Assembly: GCA_009924735.1 (NCBI GenBank)
Contig: RFQZ01000014.1
Coordinates: 1-59,461, forward strand
Reading direction: 5' to 3'
Source of the DNA: Flavobacteriia bacterium
GTDB taxonomy: Bacteria > Bacteroidota > Bacteroidia > Flavobacteriales_D > Crocinitomicaceae
DNA: 59,461 nt
A program made the position numbers and the translations under genes. Position 1 is the first letter of the stretch, and every line of letters begins with the position of its first letter. Of the stretch, positions 33,784-42,636 are shown one piece after another. Under the pieces are notes generated by a model, which did not search any database, was not told the DNA's origin, and saw nothing but the letters and a program-made list of their open reading frames with translations.

Positions 33784-35652
33784 TTAAAAGGAACGTTTAG
33801 ATACCCCGTGGTAATTCTTTATATGGGGTCCGAGGAAAACCCTGGCGTAAATTCTAAGGGTCGCCAACCCATTGATGATTAAGCTAAAAGAAACGATGAC
33901 TGCCAAACCGATCTGATCGGCATGAATGTGAGAAAAAATCAAATCCTCCCCAATAAAAGTTGGGGTAATCGGAAAACCGGCAAGTCCTAGACATGCCATT
34001 AAGAATAACAAAGCTGCTTTGGGATGCTCGTAGGAGTGCCCAAAAAACCTGGTTAAACTTATCCAATTTTCTCTCTTGCGCAAATAATTGACCACACCTA
34101 TGCCGATTACCCAAGAAACCATAATGCCACTAAGATACCAAAGGTTATGATACGCATCAAAATGTTCATTGAACGAAATTGCGATTGCGATGGTCACATG
34201 GTTAAGCATGATTAACGTCCAACTCTTCCGAACACTGTCGCGTTCAGAAAATGCTTTGAGTGCCATAAAAGCCCCTAACAGTGCAAAAATGATTGGAAAT
34301 TCATGAACAAATTTGGGTGACAATGATTTCTGAAAATACAGTAAAACAAGCCCACCAAAAACAGTAAACCCAGCGATGACAAAGAGGTATTTAAAGTTGA
34401 AAATAAACCACTTCGCTCCTATTTTCTTAATTGGATTCCACATGTAATGGTACATCAAACTGTCAAGGTTCCATTCTTTTAAACTCAACAGATAGAGCGT
34501 ATTTTCCAGCTTTTTAGGCCAACGGTCTTCAAATGTTTTCGACCTAAGTTTGAGTGCATAAAGCTGCTCTTTGATTCGGTAACTAACCACCGAAGGCGAA
34601 ATCAACAATTGATAGGTTCGTAGGAACGCATTTCCAGCAATATGTATGAGCGCCAACACATGTAATCCCAAGCCTATTTCCACGAAAATAAGTCCTATCT
34701 GGCCCATGGAGGCATAGGCAACCTGGCTTTTGATTGAACTCTGAACCCTGGAAACCATGGTGCCAATGGCCGCAGATGCCAACCCTGTCAGGACAAGAAA
34801 GACCCTAAATCCAAATTGGTTTTCCCAAAATGGAAAGGTTCTTAGCAAGAGGAAAGCACCTATGTGAACGGACAGCGATCCATAAAATATGGCACTCGAA
34901 GGCGTAGGTCCTTCCATGGCTCGAGGCAACCAAGAGGAGAAAGGAAGTTGCGCTGATTTTGCCGCAGCGGTGATGTACACCATAATGGAAACTACCAAAC
35001 CAAGGCTTGACATTTCCTTGAAGTGCGCGTGGACCAATTGTGCAGAATAAAGCTTGTCAAAAGATATGTTCTCGTCCCAAATATGGTGCGACAACCACAT
35101 TACCAAAATTAATCCTACATCCCCTATACGATAGATTGAAAATACCTTGACCGCATTTTTCACAGGTAGGTATCTATCTCGGTAGAATGCAATCAACAAA
35201 AAGGATGAAATTCCTAAAATCTCCCAACCAATAAACAACGTTTCAAAATTTCCGGAAAAAATGATGATGCTGTAACCGCTGTAGAAAAAAAGCAAAGTGT
35301 TAAAAAACCTTTTGTAACCCTCTTCACGATGCAAATAGTACCTACTATACCTGGTAATGATGGTGGTGATTAAAGAACCTAAAAGCCAATATACCGCAGT
35401 GATTTTGTCAAAATAAAAATCAATAAAGAAATCGTAGTGATTGGCTTTATAAATGGAAAACTCCCTTATGTTAATGGGCTTTCCACCTTGAATCAACCAA
35501 AAAACAATCCAAATTAAAGCGGCAGATAAGTGGATCAAAAGGGTAACAAATGCCAAATTAGATAATGTATTCTCCTTGTTTTTCGGTATAAATAAACTGG
35601 CAATGAATCCCAAAATGGGCCAGCAAACGATGGTGATAAATAAAAGTGTCAT
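33784..35652 (-). CDS. dabB: DabB: NuoL-like membrane subunit of an inorganic-carbon uptake complex
   Basis: A 622-residue proton-translocation-type protein related to complex I subunit NuoL and Mrp antiporters. About 14 membrane helices are visible, with GWEILGISSFLLIAFYRDR and KSAQLPFSSWLPRAMEGPTP as core motifs carrying the charged residues used in proton paths. It lacks the long lateral helix of NuoL. Its ATG overlaps the dabA stop by four bases (ATGA). A NuoL-like protein next to a DUF2309 protein is the defining pair of the DAB complex, in which the membrane subunit is thought to couple a cation gradient to CO2 hydration by DabA. Confidence 0.9.
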   Translation of the reverse strand: MTLLFITIVCWPILGFIASLFIPKNKENTLSNLAFVTLLIHLSAALIWIVFWLIQGGKPINIREFSIYKANHYDFFIDFYFDKITAVYWLLGSLITTIITRYSRYYLHREEGYKRFFNTLLFFYSGYSIIIFSGNFETLFIGWEILGISSFLLIAFYRDRYLPVKNAVKVFSIYRIGDVGLILVMWLSHHIWDENISFDKLYSAQLVHAHFKEMSSLGLVVSIMVYITAAAKSAQLPFSSWLPRAMEGPTPSSAIFYGSLSVHIGAFLLLRTFPFWENQFGFRVFLVLTGLASAAIGTMVSRVQSSIKSQVAYASMGQIGLIFVEIGLGLHVLALIHIAGNAFLRTYQLLISPSVVSYRIKEQLYALKLRSKTFEDRWPKKLENTLYLLSLKEWNLDSLMYHYMWNPIKKIGAKWFIFNFKYLFVIAGFTVFGGLVLLYFQKSLSPKFVHEFPIIFALLGAFMALKAFSERDSVRKSWTLIMLNHVTIAIAISFNEHFDAYHNLWYLSGIMVSWVIGIGVVNYLRKRENWISLTRFFGHSYEHPKAALLFLMACLGLAGFPITPTFIGEDLIFSHIHADQIGLAVIVSFSLIINGLATLRIYARVFLGPHIKNYHGVSKRSF

Positions 35653-38129
35653 ACTACGAGGTTTTGGATGATTTGAACCGGAAGATCTTCCAACTCATTC
35701 ATAATTTTCTTGATCTCTAGGTTTCCTCCTTTGACTTTCAAACCTGAAGTTTCATAGGGAAAAAAGTGCTCACCATGCAATCTGTAAAAAACCTTTTCAA
35801 TGGGGTGAAGCACAACAAGATGAACCCATTCATTGGCGAACCACTCTAATGTTTTTGGATTTTTCTGAAGGGTCTGCAAAACGACTTCTGGATAGTGCTC
35901 TACAATTGCCAAAAGTCGAATGGGATCATGAACTTCTACCATTTGGTTAGGCAATCCCGTTCTTAAATCGCCATCAATTCCATTTGCAACACCAATTAAC
36001 CCCATTACATTGTGAGGTAATTTTGTCCCTGCGCCTAGGTTGTTGTTGTCTACCCTAGAGAAAAAATATTCTAGGTTTATGCCACCACATACCGGGGCGA
36101 TTGCATTTAGGATTCCTGTGAGAAACGTTCCATCCAAGTCCGTTCGGTAATCATAACTGTTTAAAAATGCCCGTCGATCCAAGAACAATCCCCTCGTAAG
36201 TTTGCGTGGCCCAACAATGCAAAGCGCATTCGTAGCATGATTGAGCTCAGGACGTGGCTCAAAAAGGGATACAGACCTTAATTTTACTTTCTCATGGGTA
36301 CGAGCAAGGTTGCCATGGTTACTGACCGTTACGAATCGCCTGGATCTTTCTGATGCATTTAACGCCAATGCCTGTTTGAAATCTTTTACATTTCCAAGGT
36401 GTAAAGCTTGGGGAGAATCTCTCAAATGGTCGACATCATAAAATGTCATCTCATCCCTTGAAGTATCATGTAAGGAAGCAATAAAAACGACATCATCAGG
36501 AATGAAAATACCTTTTTCCTTTAGCAATTCCCTTACCTCAACTCGATTGGCAATTTTTGCCATTACCCTTGCATTTACGCTGCCAGGCCTTCCCGAACAT
36601 GCCCCGCAATCATACCCAGCATAATGGGTATTGTTCGCACTGCTTGAACCATGACCAACGATATAGACAATCGGAGCGAAATCTTTGGTTAAACCAATGC
36701 TCATCAACAAACCATAAAGTCTAATTGCCATTTCTTCAAGGGTATAGCCAATTTGGATTCCATCAGAAGCATAGTTACCCTCATGTTCATAACTCAAAAA
36801 TGAGTCTTTGTACATGTGTCGACTGGATGAAACGCCAAAGGCATTTGCTTTTGGAAAAAACAATGCGCCCACCAAACGAATCGCTGAAAGGAAACCCATG
36901 GTTTGTGTTAAGAACCAACCTTGAACCAAACCATTTACCCCTTTATTTAAATGGAATTCATTCCGTTTTACGTGGTTTTCCACAGACTCTTTAATGAGGA
37001 ATTTTGGGGTAAGCGGTGCAGGACATACCTTCATTCGCTGTTCGCTGTTTGCGGGTTGAAAATAAAATTCGGTATTGAAAAAACCTGCCGTCCCATAGGT
37101 TTCAGCAGAAGCATTTACCAATTCCAAATTCCTTCGAAAGGAACACTCCCGATCATCTATGCAGAATAAGGCTTGAAATGTACTTGAAGGGGTTGTAACC
37201 TGCGGGTTTTGTGATATTCCGTTAAGCACTTCATCGTAATACGTCCATTCAAATGCTTGATGCCAACGAATTTTCACCTCAAATACTTCGCTTATTTCAA
37301 AATCAAAATGCAATTTGGGTTCTATATGCTGGGATTGCATTGAAAGTGGAGACCAAATGGTTCCAAAGGAATAGTCCAAAACATCTATTTCCAACAACAA
37401 TTCAAACAGGATAAAATCTTCAAGCGTTAAATTTCTTTGATCCACCAAAAACCCAGGATTGGACTCAATTACGGCTACCATCCCAGCATACCCAGGATGC
37501 GCAAATTGCTGGTCAAATAAATATCGCTCAAAATAGCTCGACTCACCCACCAATAGGGTTAAGAGATTTTCCAACCGAAGGTCATCCGACAACAAGAGTC
37601 TTCTGGGACGTGGAGTCTTGAAAATACTCGTTGCATTGCACACTTCCAATTTCTTCAATGAAGCAATGAAGCCTTGGGAATCAATCGGAAATTGCCAAAC
37701 CGCAATGCCTTGGTCAAGGTAACTCAAGACGGTACGAAACAATAAGGGAAAAACCATTGAATCAAGATCAATCGCAAAGCGTTCTTTCCAAACATTTCGC
37801 AATTGACCTATTTCAGCCGTTACATTTTCGTCGTAATCGGTACGAAATAATTTGGCTTTCCATACATCTACCTCTTGGGAATCTAGACCTCTGTACAAGA
37901 TGCCTTCATCCACTTTCCCTTCCAAAAACATCCGTTGATATTCTTCAATTTGAAGCAAGGTTTGATACCCATAAAACCTACTGGCATCACTCAAGGCCTT
38001 TTCAAACTTTCTGGATTGAAAAGCATGTAAAGTGTTGTGATGTATAAAGTCTTTTAAAGGGGCTTGGGTCGGCAGAAAATGAACTAAATGATGTAAAGTT
38101 TCGCTTTTGTTAAAGCTTGAAGTATGCAT
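35649..38129 (-). CDS. dabA: DabA: DUF2309 carbonic-anhydrase-like subunit
   Basis: An 826-residue DUF2309 (PF10070) protein. The N-terminal signature LPTQAPLKDFIHHNTLHAF is present. The four residues known in DabA to hold zinc and form a beta-carbonic-anhydrase-like site are all found: Cys323 and Asp325 in FCIDDRE, His493 in VGHGSSSANN and Cys508 in YDCGACSGR. The His-to-Cys spacing of 15 equals that of the characterised Halothiobacillus protein as I recall it. The frame is open to 38156 by a TTG, but the ATG at 38129 is preferred. It would hydrate CO2 vectorially at the membrane with DabB. Confidence 0.93.
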   Translation of the reverse strand: MHTSSFNKSETLHHLVHFLPTQAPLKDFIHHNTLHAFQSRKFEKALSDASRFYGYQTLLQIEEYQRMFLEGKVDEGILYRGLDSQEVDVWKAKLFRTDYDENVTAEIGQLRNVWKERFAIDLDSMVFPLLFRTVLSYLDQGIAVWQFPIDSQGFIASLKKLEVCNATSIFKTPRPRRLLLSDDLRLENLLTLLVGESSYFERYLFDQQFAHPGYAGMVAVIESNPGFLVDQRNLTLEDFILFELLLEIDVLDYSFGTIWSPLSMQSQHIEPKLHFDFEISEVFEVKIRWHQAFEWTYYDEVLNGISQNPQVTTPSSTFQALFCIDDRECSFRRNLELVNASAETYGTAGFFNTEFYFQPANSEQRMKVCPAPLTPKFLIKESVENHVKRNEFHLNKGVNGLVQGWFLTQTMGFLSAIRLVGALFFPKANAFGVSSSRHMYKDSFLSYEHEGNYASDGIQIGYTLEEMAIRLYGLLMSIGLTKDFAPIVYIVGHGSSSANNTHYAGYDCGACSGRPGSVNARVMAKIANRVEVRELLKEKGIFIPDDVVFIASLHDTSRDEMTFYDVDHLRDSPQALHLGNVKDFKQALALNASERSRRFVTVSNHGNLARTHEKVKLRSVSLFEPRPELNHATNALCIVGPRKLTRGLFLDRRAFLNSYDYRTDLDGTFLTGILNAIAPVCGGINLEYFFSRVDNNNLGAGTKLPHNVMGLIGVANGIDGDLRTGLPNQMVEVHDPIRLLAIVEHYPEVVLQTLQKNPKTLEWFANEWVHLVVLHPIEKVFYRLHGEHFFPYETSGLKVKGGNLEIKKIMNELEDLPVQIIQNLVV

Positions 38130-38174
38130 ATTTAAAAATTTAAGGTTATCAATCAAACTAAATTCGATTGTTTC

Positions 38175-38546
38175 TTAGATTCTTAAATTTCTGTAGCGTA
38201 TGAATAATGGTTTTTGAAGTTTGGAAATTTGCCAACTTTCCTTTAGAATCTCAGGCTTACGTATCGTTTCGGGTCGAAATGAAAACAACCAAGTCTCACA
38301 GTAAAACGCATGTAGGGACAGGATGTCGTCCTTCTCATTTCCATCTTCCTCGTTTGCATCTTCCTCGTTAAAGACTTCCTTTATGGAAAGGCTTCGCACA
38401 TCGCTTTTCTTTAAAGTATTGATTTTGGAGGATGTGTGGTTGGAAGCAGTCGCTTTGGGAGTAAAGGTGAAATCACTCAACACCGTGTTTGCCAATAAGC
38501 AAAGCACTAGAAAGGAGACAAAAAATTTTCCGATGTTAAATTTCAC
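38175..38546 (-). CDS. Small secreted acidic-linker protein leading the dab operon
   Basis: A 123-residue exported protein with a signal peptide of about 24 residues (FLVLCLLANTVLSDF). A Ser/Thr-rich segment follows, then an acidic patch NEEDANEEDGNEKDD (about residues 60-74) and a C-terminal part rich in aromatic and basic residues. The only in-frame start is GTG at 38546, four bases after a TATCTTTG promoter box, so this is the first gene of the dab transcript. It ends 45 bases before dabA. I recognise no family. Its position suggests an envelope accessory of the uptake system; it might be unrelated. Confidence 0.7.
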   Translation of the reverse strand: MKFNIGKFFVSFLVLCLLANTVLSDFTFTPKATASNHTSSKINTLKKSDVRSLSIKEVFNEEDANEEDGNEKDDILSLHAFYCETWLFSFRPETIRKPEILKESWQISKLQKPLFIRYRNLRI

Positions 38547-38550
38547 ACCG

Positions 38551-38558
38551 CAAAGATA
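38551..38558 (-). promoter_or_regulatory. -7 promoter box of the dab operon
   Basis: On the minus strand TATCTTTG, an exact match and the same sequence as in the rpsF promoter, ending four bases before the GTG at 38546. It is the only clear promoter candidate for the genes down to 31344. Confidence 0.6.
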
Positions 38559-38619
38559 ATTGAACTTTAAGTAATTAACATCTTCACAATGTGAATTTTT
38601 ATTAAATAACGCAAAACCC

Positions 38620-38627
38620 TATCTTTG
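38620..38627 (+). promoter_or_regulatory. -7 promoter box for the ornithine aminotransferase gene
   Basis: TATCTTTG, an exact match, 19 bases before the ATG at 38647. Divergent from the dab promoter within a 100-base spacer. Confidence 0.55.
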
Positions 38628-38646
38628 AACCCTGAACAAAAGCGCA

Positions 38647-39930
38647 ATGCACGTAGACACACTCATGGACTATATTGAACTAGAAAATGTGCATGGCGCA
38701 CACAATTATCACCCACTTCCAGTCGTACTCGAACGGGGCAACGGGGTTCTCCTTTGGGACATCAACGGCAAACAATATTTTGACTTTTTATCGGCCTACT
38801 CTGCCGTAAACCAAGGACATTGCCACCCTGACATTATCGACGCGCTTGTGCAGCAGTCACAGACCTTATCCCTTACTTCAAGAGCCTTCTACAACAATGT
38901 GTTAGGGCCTTTTGAAGCCTACATCACGAATCTGTTTGGTTTCGATAAAGTTTTGCCGATGAACACAGGCGCTGAAGCCGTTGAAACAGCTATAAAACTT
39001 TGTAGAAAATGGGCTTACGAGAAAAAAGGAATCCCCGCCAATCAAGGAATCATCCTTGTGTGTGACGGAAATTTTCATGGAAGAACCACTACCATCATTT
39101 CCTTTTCTTCAGATGAAGATGCAAAAAACAACTTCGGACCCTACACCCCCGGTTTTTTAAGCGTTCCCTACAATGACATTGACGCCCTAGAAAGTGCACT
39201 TGCACTCCCCAATGTAATTGGTTTCTTGGTTGAACCCATTCAGGGCGAAGCAGGCGTAGTGGTACCTGAATCCGACTTTTTATTCAAGGTTCGGAAAAGT
39301 TGTGACCAACACCAAGTGTTGTTTATCGCCGATGAAATTCAAACGGGTTTGGCAAGAACCGGATCCTTGCTGGCAGTTTGTGGCAATTGTCAATGTGAAA
39401 ACGCTTGTGAACGTGCAGCATCTTATGTAAAACCAGACATTTTGGTACTCGGAAAAGCATTGGGAGGGGGAGTTTACCCTGTTTCCGCTGTCTTGGCTGA
39501 CAATGAAATCATGGACGTGATAAAGCCCGGACAGCATGGTTCTACCTTCGGAGGAAATCCTTTGGCAGCAAAGGTCGCAATGGCGTCTTTAGAAGTGATT
39601 CAGAATGAAAAATTGATGCAAAATGCACGTGTGTTAGGAAAACTGTTTCGCGAGGAGATGCAAAAATTAGTAGACCAAAATGGCCTGTTCAAGACGGTAC
39701 GCGGAAAAGGTTTACTCAATGCCGTTGTGATCGACGATTCCCCTGAAAGTGAAACGGCTTGGAACTTTTGTATGTCGCTTGCAGAAAATGGTTTGTTGGC
39801 AAAACCCACCCACGGAAACATCATTCGCTTTGCACCTCCATTGGTCATGACAGAGAACCAATTGATGGCGTGCATAGACATCATTCGCAATACTTTTACC
39901 CATTTTAAAAAAGAAGATTTTGGCAAATAA
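38647..39930 (+). CDS. rocD: Ornithine aminotransferase
   Basis: PLP-dependent transfer of the delta-amino group of ornithine to 2-oxoglutarate, linking arginine and proline metabolism. The 427-residue class III aminotransferase has [32 protein letters not shown], the cofactor-contact IADEIQTG, the PLP Lys270 in [16 protein letters not shown] and [13 protein letters not shown] Cys-rich insert (Cys245, 248, 250, 254) precedes the PLP Lys and is a feature I recall from Bacteroidota ornithine aminotransferases. A start at 38665 (MDYIELEN) is also possible. The phosphohexomutase gene overlaps its end by 11 bases. Confidence 0.93.
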   Translation: MHVDTLMDYIELENVHGAHNYHPLPVVLERGNGVLLWDINGKQYFDFLSAYSAVNQGHCHPDIIDALVQQSQTLSLTSRAFYNNVLGPFEAYITNLFGFDKVLPMNTGAEAVETAIKLCRKWAYEKKGIPANQGIILVCDGNFHGRTTTIISFSSDEDAKNNFGPYTPGFLSVPYNDIDALESALALPNVIGFLVEPIQGEAGVVVPESDFLFKVRKSCDQHQVLFIADEIQTGLARTGSLLAVCGNCQCENACERAASYVKPDILVLGKALGGGVYPVSAVLADNEIMDVIKPGQHGSTFGGNPLAAKVAMASLEVIQNEKLMQNARVLGKLFREEMQKLVDQNGLFKTVRGKGLLNAVVIDDSPESETAWNFCMSLAENGLLAKPTHGNIIRFAPPLVMTENQLMACIDIIRNTFTHFKKEDFGK

Positions 39931-41329
39931 AATAAAATTTGGAACCGATGGTTGGAGAGCCATTATCGCAGAGGAATTTACCGTAGAAAACGTTGCCCGC
40001 GTTACCGAATCCACTGGGAATTGGTTGAAAACCCATTTCCAAAATCCAAAAGTGATCATCGGTCACGATTGTAGGTTTGCTGGAGAACTGTTTATGCATA
40101 CTGCAGCATCGGTTTTATTGCAACAAGGCATCGAGGTTTCCATCAGCGAAGGATTTGTTTCTACCCCTATGATTTCTTTTGGCGCCTTCAAACACGATTG
40201 TGAAATCGGCATCATCATCACCGCAAGCCACAATCCCCCCTCGTACAACGGATTTAAACTCAAGGCGAAATTCGGTGGCCCATTACAACCCGAGAAAATC
40301 AATGAAATTGAATCACTGATTCCAGATGTATGCACCCTTGATTACAAATCTGTAGACGTAAAAAAAGCCATTCAATCTGGAGAAATTAAAGTAATCCCAT
40401 TGGAAAAAGAATACGTTGATCATGTGAAAAATTATTTTGACCTTGATGCCATACGTAATTCAGGTCTTCGCCTGATGTACGATGCAATGTATGGTGCAGG
40501 ACAACGCGTGCTCCCACAAATCCTACCCGATGTAAATCTGATGCATTGTGAATACAATCCAAGTTTTTATGGCCAAGCCCCTGAACCCATTGCCAAAAAC
40601 CTACAAGAATTGGCGAATTACATAAAAAAGGAGAAAAACGTAGATTGCGCCTTGGCTACAGATGGCGATGCCGATCGGATTGGATTGTATGACAGTCATG
40701 GAGAATTCATCGATTCTCACCACATCATCCTTTTGTTGATTCACTACCTTGTCAAATACAAAGGTTTAAGTGGAAAGGTAGCCATTGCTTTTAGCGTTAC
40801 CCCTCGAGTTTACACCATGTGCGCGCATTATGGACTCGAGCACGTTACGACGAAGATTGGTTTTAAAGACATCGCAGCCATTATGGTAGAAGAGGATGTT
40901 TTACTCGGCGGAGAAGAGTCTGGAGGCATCGCGGTAAAAGGTCACATTCCAGAACGTGATGGCATTTGGATGGGTATGATCATCTGGGAATTCATGGCAA
41001 AATCAGGAAAAAGTTTAGACGCCCTCATCGAGGAAGTTTATGAAATTGTGGGTGAATTTAAGTTTGAACGAAACGACTTACACATAACCGAAGCATTGAA
41101 AAATAGCATCATTGCCAATTGTAAAGCCAATCTCTATACTGAATTTGGTCCGTACAAAGTTCGGGAGGTTCAGACCATGGATGGATTTAAGTTTTTCTTC
41201 GACGACGACCGATGGTTAATGATTCGACCTTCAGGAACTGAACCTGTTTTGCGAACATACGCGGAAGCGCCAACCTTGGAAGAAGTAAGAGAGATACTGA
41301 AAATCACCCAAGAAACGATTGGTGCCTAG
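39920..41329 (+). CDS. Phosphoglucomutase/phosphomannomutase family protein
   Basis: A 469-residue alpha-D-phosphohexomutase. The N-terminus [20 protein letters not shown] is the standard family start and is encoded from a TTG, with no in-frame ATG nearby. The phosphoserine loop TASHNP gives Ser103, the metal loop is DGDADRIGL, the sugar-binding loop GGEESGGI, and the phosphate-binding loop [12 protein letters not shown]. All active-site loops are intact. Whether it prefers glucose or mannose phosphates is not clear from sequence. It overlaps the end of the rocD gene by 11 bases and shares the four-base stop CTAG with the convergent ZIP gene. Confidence 0.93.
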   Translation: MANKIKFGTDGWRAIIAEEFTVENVARVTESTGNWLKTHFQNPKVIIGHDCRFAGELFMHTAASVLLQQGIEVSISEGFVSTPMISFGAFKHDCEIGIIITASHNPPSYNGFKLKAKFGGPLQPEKINEIESLIPDVCTLDYKSVDVKKAIQSGEIKVIPLEKEYVDHVKNYFDLDAIRNSGLRLMYDAMYGAGQRVLPQILPDVNLMHCEYNPSFYGQAPEPIAKNLQELANYIKKEKNVDCALATDGDADRIGLYDSHGEFIDSHHIILLLIHYLVKYKGLSGKVAIAFSVTPRVYTMCAHYGLEHVTTKIGFKDIAAIMVEEDVLLGGEESGGIAVKGHIPERDGIWMGMIIWEFMAKSGKSLDALIEEVYEIVGEFKFERNDLHITEALKNSIIANCKANLYTEFGPYKVREVQTMDGFKFFFDDDRWLMIRPSGTEPVLRTYAEAPTLEEVREILKITQETIGA

Positions 41330-42147
41330 CCCAGGGCAACGTCCAACACCATCATTACTACAAATCCTCCAATGAAGCCAAGAACGGCAACATCGGTATA
41401 TTTGTCTCTTTGTGTTTCGGGTATCACTTCTTCTACCACCACAAAAATCATCGCGCCCGCGGCAAATGCCAAAGCAAAAGGCAAGATGGGCTGAATGTAA
41501 ATCACTGCAACTGCACCTATGACCCCAGCGATGGGTTCAACAATGGCGGAGAGTTGACCATACCAAAACGCTTTAAACCTAGTCGCACCCGCCCTTCTAA
41601 GCGGCATGGCTACGGCAAATCCCTCTGGGAAATTTTGAATGGCAATCCCGATGGCCAAAGCAATCGCACCTCCAATGGTAGCACCCTCCATTCCATTTGC
41701 AGCAGCACCAAACAACACCCCTACCGCAAGTCCTTCCGGAATGTTATGCAAGGTGATGGCTAACACCAAAAGGGTTGTCTTGTGCAATTGGGTTTTCATT
41801 CCTTCAGATTCATCCTCATTGAAATTGAGGTGCAGATGGGGAAGTTTTTTATCTAAAAAATATAAGAAGAGTGCGCCACCTAGAAATCCAACCGAAGCAG
41901 GCATCCAAGAATATCCGGGGTAAAATTTCTCTGACATCTCAATGGCTGGATTCAGCAGGGACCAAAAACTTGCCGCTACCATTACCCCACCTGTAAAACC
42001 CAACATGGCATCTAAAACCCCACGGTGCATGGTTTTGAAAAACAATACCAAGGCGGCTCCTGCGGCGGTGACCAACCAAGTAAAAACGGTAGCAATAAGT
42101 GCGGCAGCTACGGGGTGAATACTCCCAAAAAATTGCTCGAGCGTCAT
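41326..42147 (-). CDS. ZIP-family metal transporter
   Basis: A 273-residue inner-membrane transporter of the ZIP (GufA-like) family, importing zinc or other divalent metals. About eight membrane helices; the metal-site motifs HNIPEGLAVGVLFG (helix 4) and QNFPEGFAVAMPL (helix 5) are intact, with a later FAAGAMIFVVVEEVIPE. The cytoplasmic loop between helices 3 and 4 has the His-bearing segment KKLPHLHLNFNEDESEG. It is monocistronic. No copy of the zinc-type operator found at 5.2 kb is visible in its 70-base upstream spacer. Confidence 0.92.
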   Translation of the reverse strand: MTLEQFFGSIHPVAAALIATVFTWLVTAAGAALVLFFKTMHRGVLDAMLGFTGGVMVAASFWSLLNPAIEMSEKFYPGYSWMPASVGFLGGALFLYFLDKKLPHLHLNFNEDESEGMKTQLHKTTLLVLAITLHNIPEGLAVGVLFGAAANGMEGATIGGAIALAIGIAIQNFPEGFAVAMPLRRAGATRFKAFWYGQLSAIVEPIAGVIGAVAVIYIQPILPFALAFAAGAMIFVVVEEVIPETQRDKYTDVAVLGFIGGFVVMMVLDVALG

Positions 42148-42169
42148 ATTGAAGCTAATTTAGGGAATT

Positions 42170-42201
42170 TTTGTCGGTAAACTTTGAATTCAGTATATTT
42201 G
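42170..42201 (+). promoter_or_regulatory. Promoter of a small lipoprotein gene
   Basis: TTTG at 42170-42173 and TATATTTG at 42194-42201 with 20 bases between: a full -33/-7 pair, with the same spacing as the rpsF promoter. The ATG lies 16 bases further on. Confidence 0.65.
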
Positions 42202-42217
42202 AATCAAGATTTTAACT

Positions 42218-42580
42218 ATGAAAATATTTCTACCTTTTGCATTGCTGATTTTATTGTTTTCCTTAAACGGTTGCAATAAAAAAAACGAAACCATTCTAAG
42301 GGTATATGTTGGCTACAATGGTCAACCTAAATTAAGCGCAAAAGTGATCATCAATGGCGTAACCCAAAACGCACCTTACACTCCATTGGTAATGACAGAA
42401 TACACAGATGTCAATGGATTGGCAGAGTTTAACCTTGAGCAATACATCAAACCAGGATCTTATGGGGGGGCAACTTTAGATGTTACTGTGTTTTTGATTA
42501 AAAATTCCCCAACATCCGATACCATCAAAACGGTTTATGTCGAAGGCTTCAAAACCACAAAGCAAGAGTTCCTGTTCTAA
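42218..42580 (+). CDS. Lipoprotein with Ig/transthyretin-like fold
   Basis: A 120-residue predicted lipoprotein: signal peptide with lipobox SLNGC at about residue 19. The mature domain has the pattern of a carboxypeptidase-regulatory or Ig-like beta-sandwich (LRVYVGYNGQPKLSAKVIIN, TDVNGLAEFNLEQYIKPG). Such small domains are frequent on the Bacteroidota surface. It has its own promoter. No specific function is assigned. Confidence 0.8.
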   Translation: MKIFLPFALLILLFSLNGCNKKNETILRVYVGYNGQPKLSAKVIINGVTQNAPYTPLVMTEYTDVNGLAEFNLEQYIKPGSYGGATLDVTVFLIKNSPTSDTIKTVYVEGFKTTKQEFLF

Positions 42581-42612
42581 AAGAAAAAATTCAATCTTTT
42601 CTTTGCTTTCGT

Positions 42613-42620
42613 TAAATTTG
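42613..42620 (+). promoter_or_regulatory. -7 promoter box for proS
   Basis: TAAATTTG, an exact match, 16 bases before the proS ATG. Confidence 0.5.
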
Positions 42621-42636
42621 CCACCAATAACACAAC

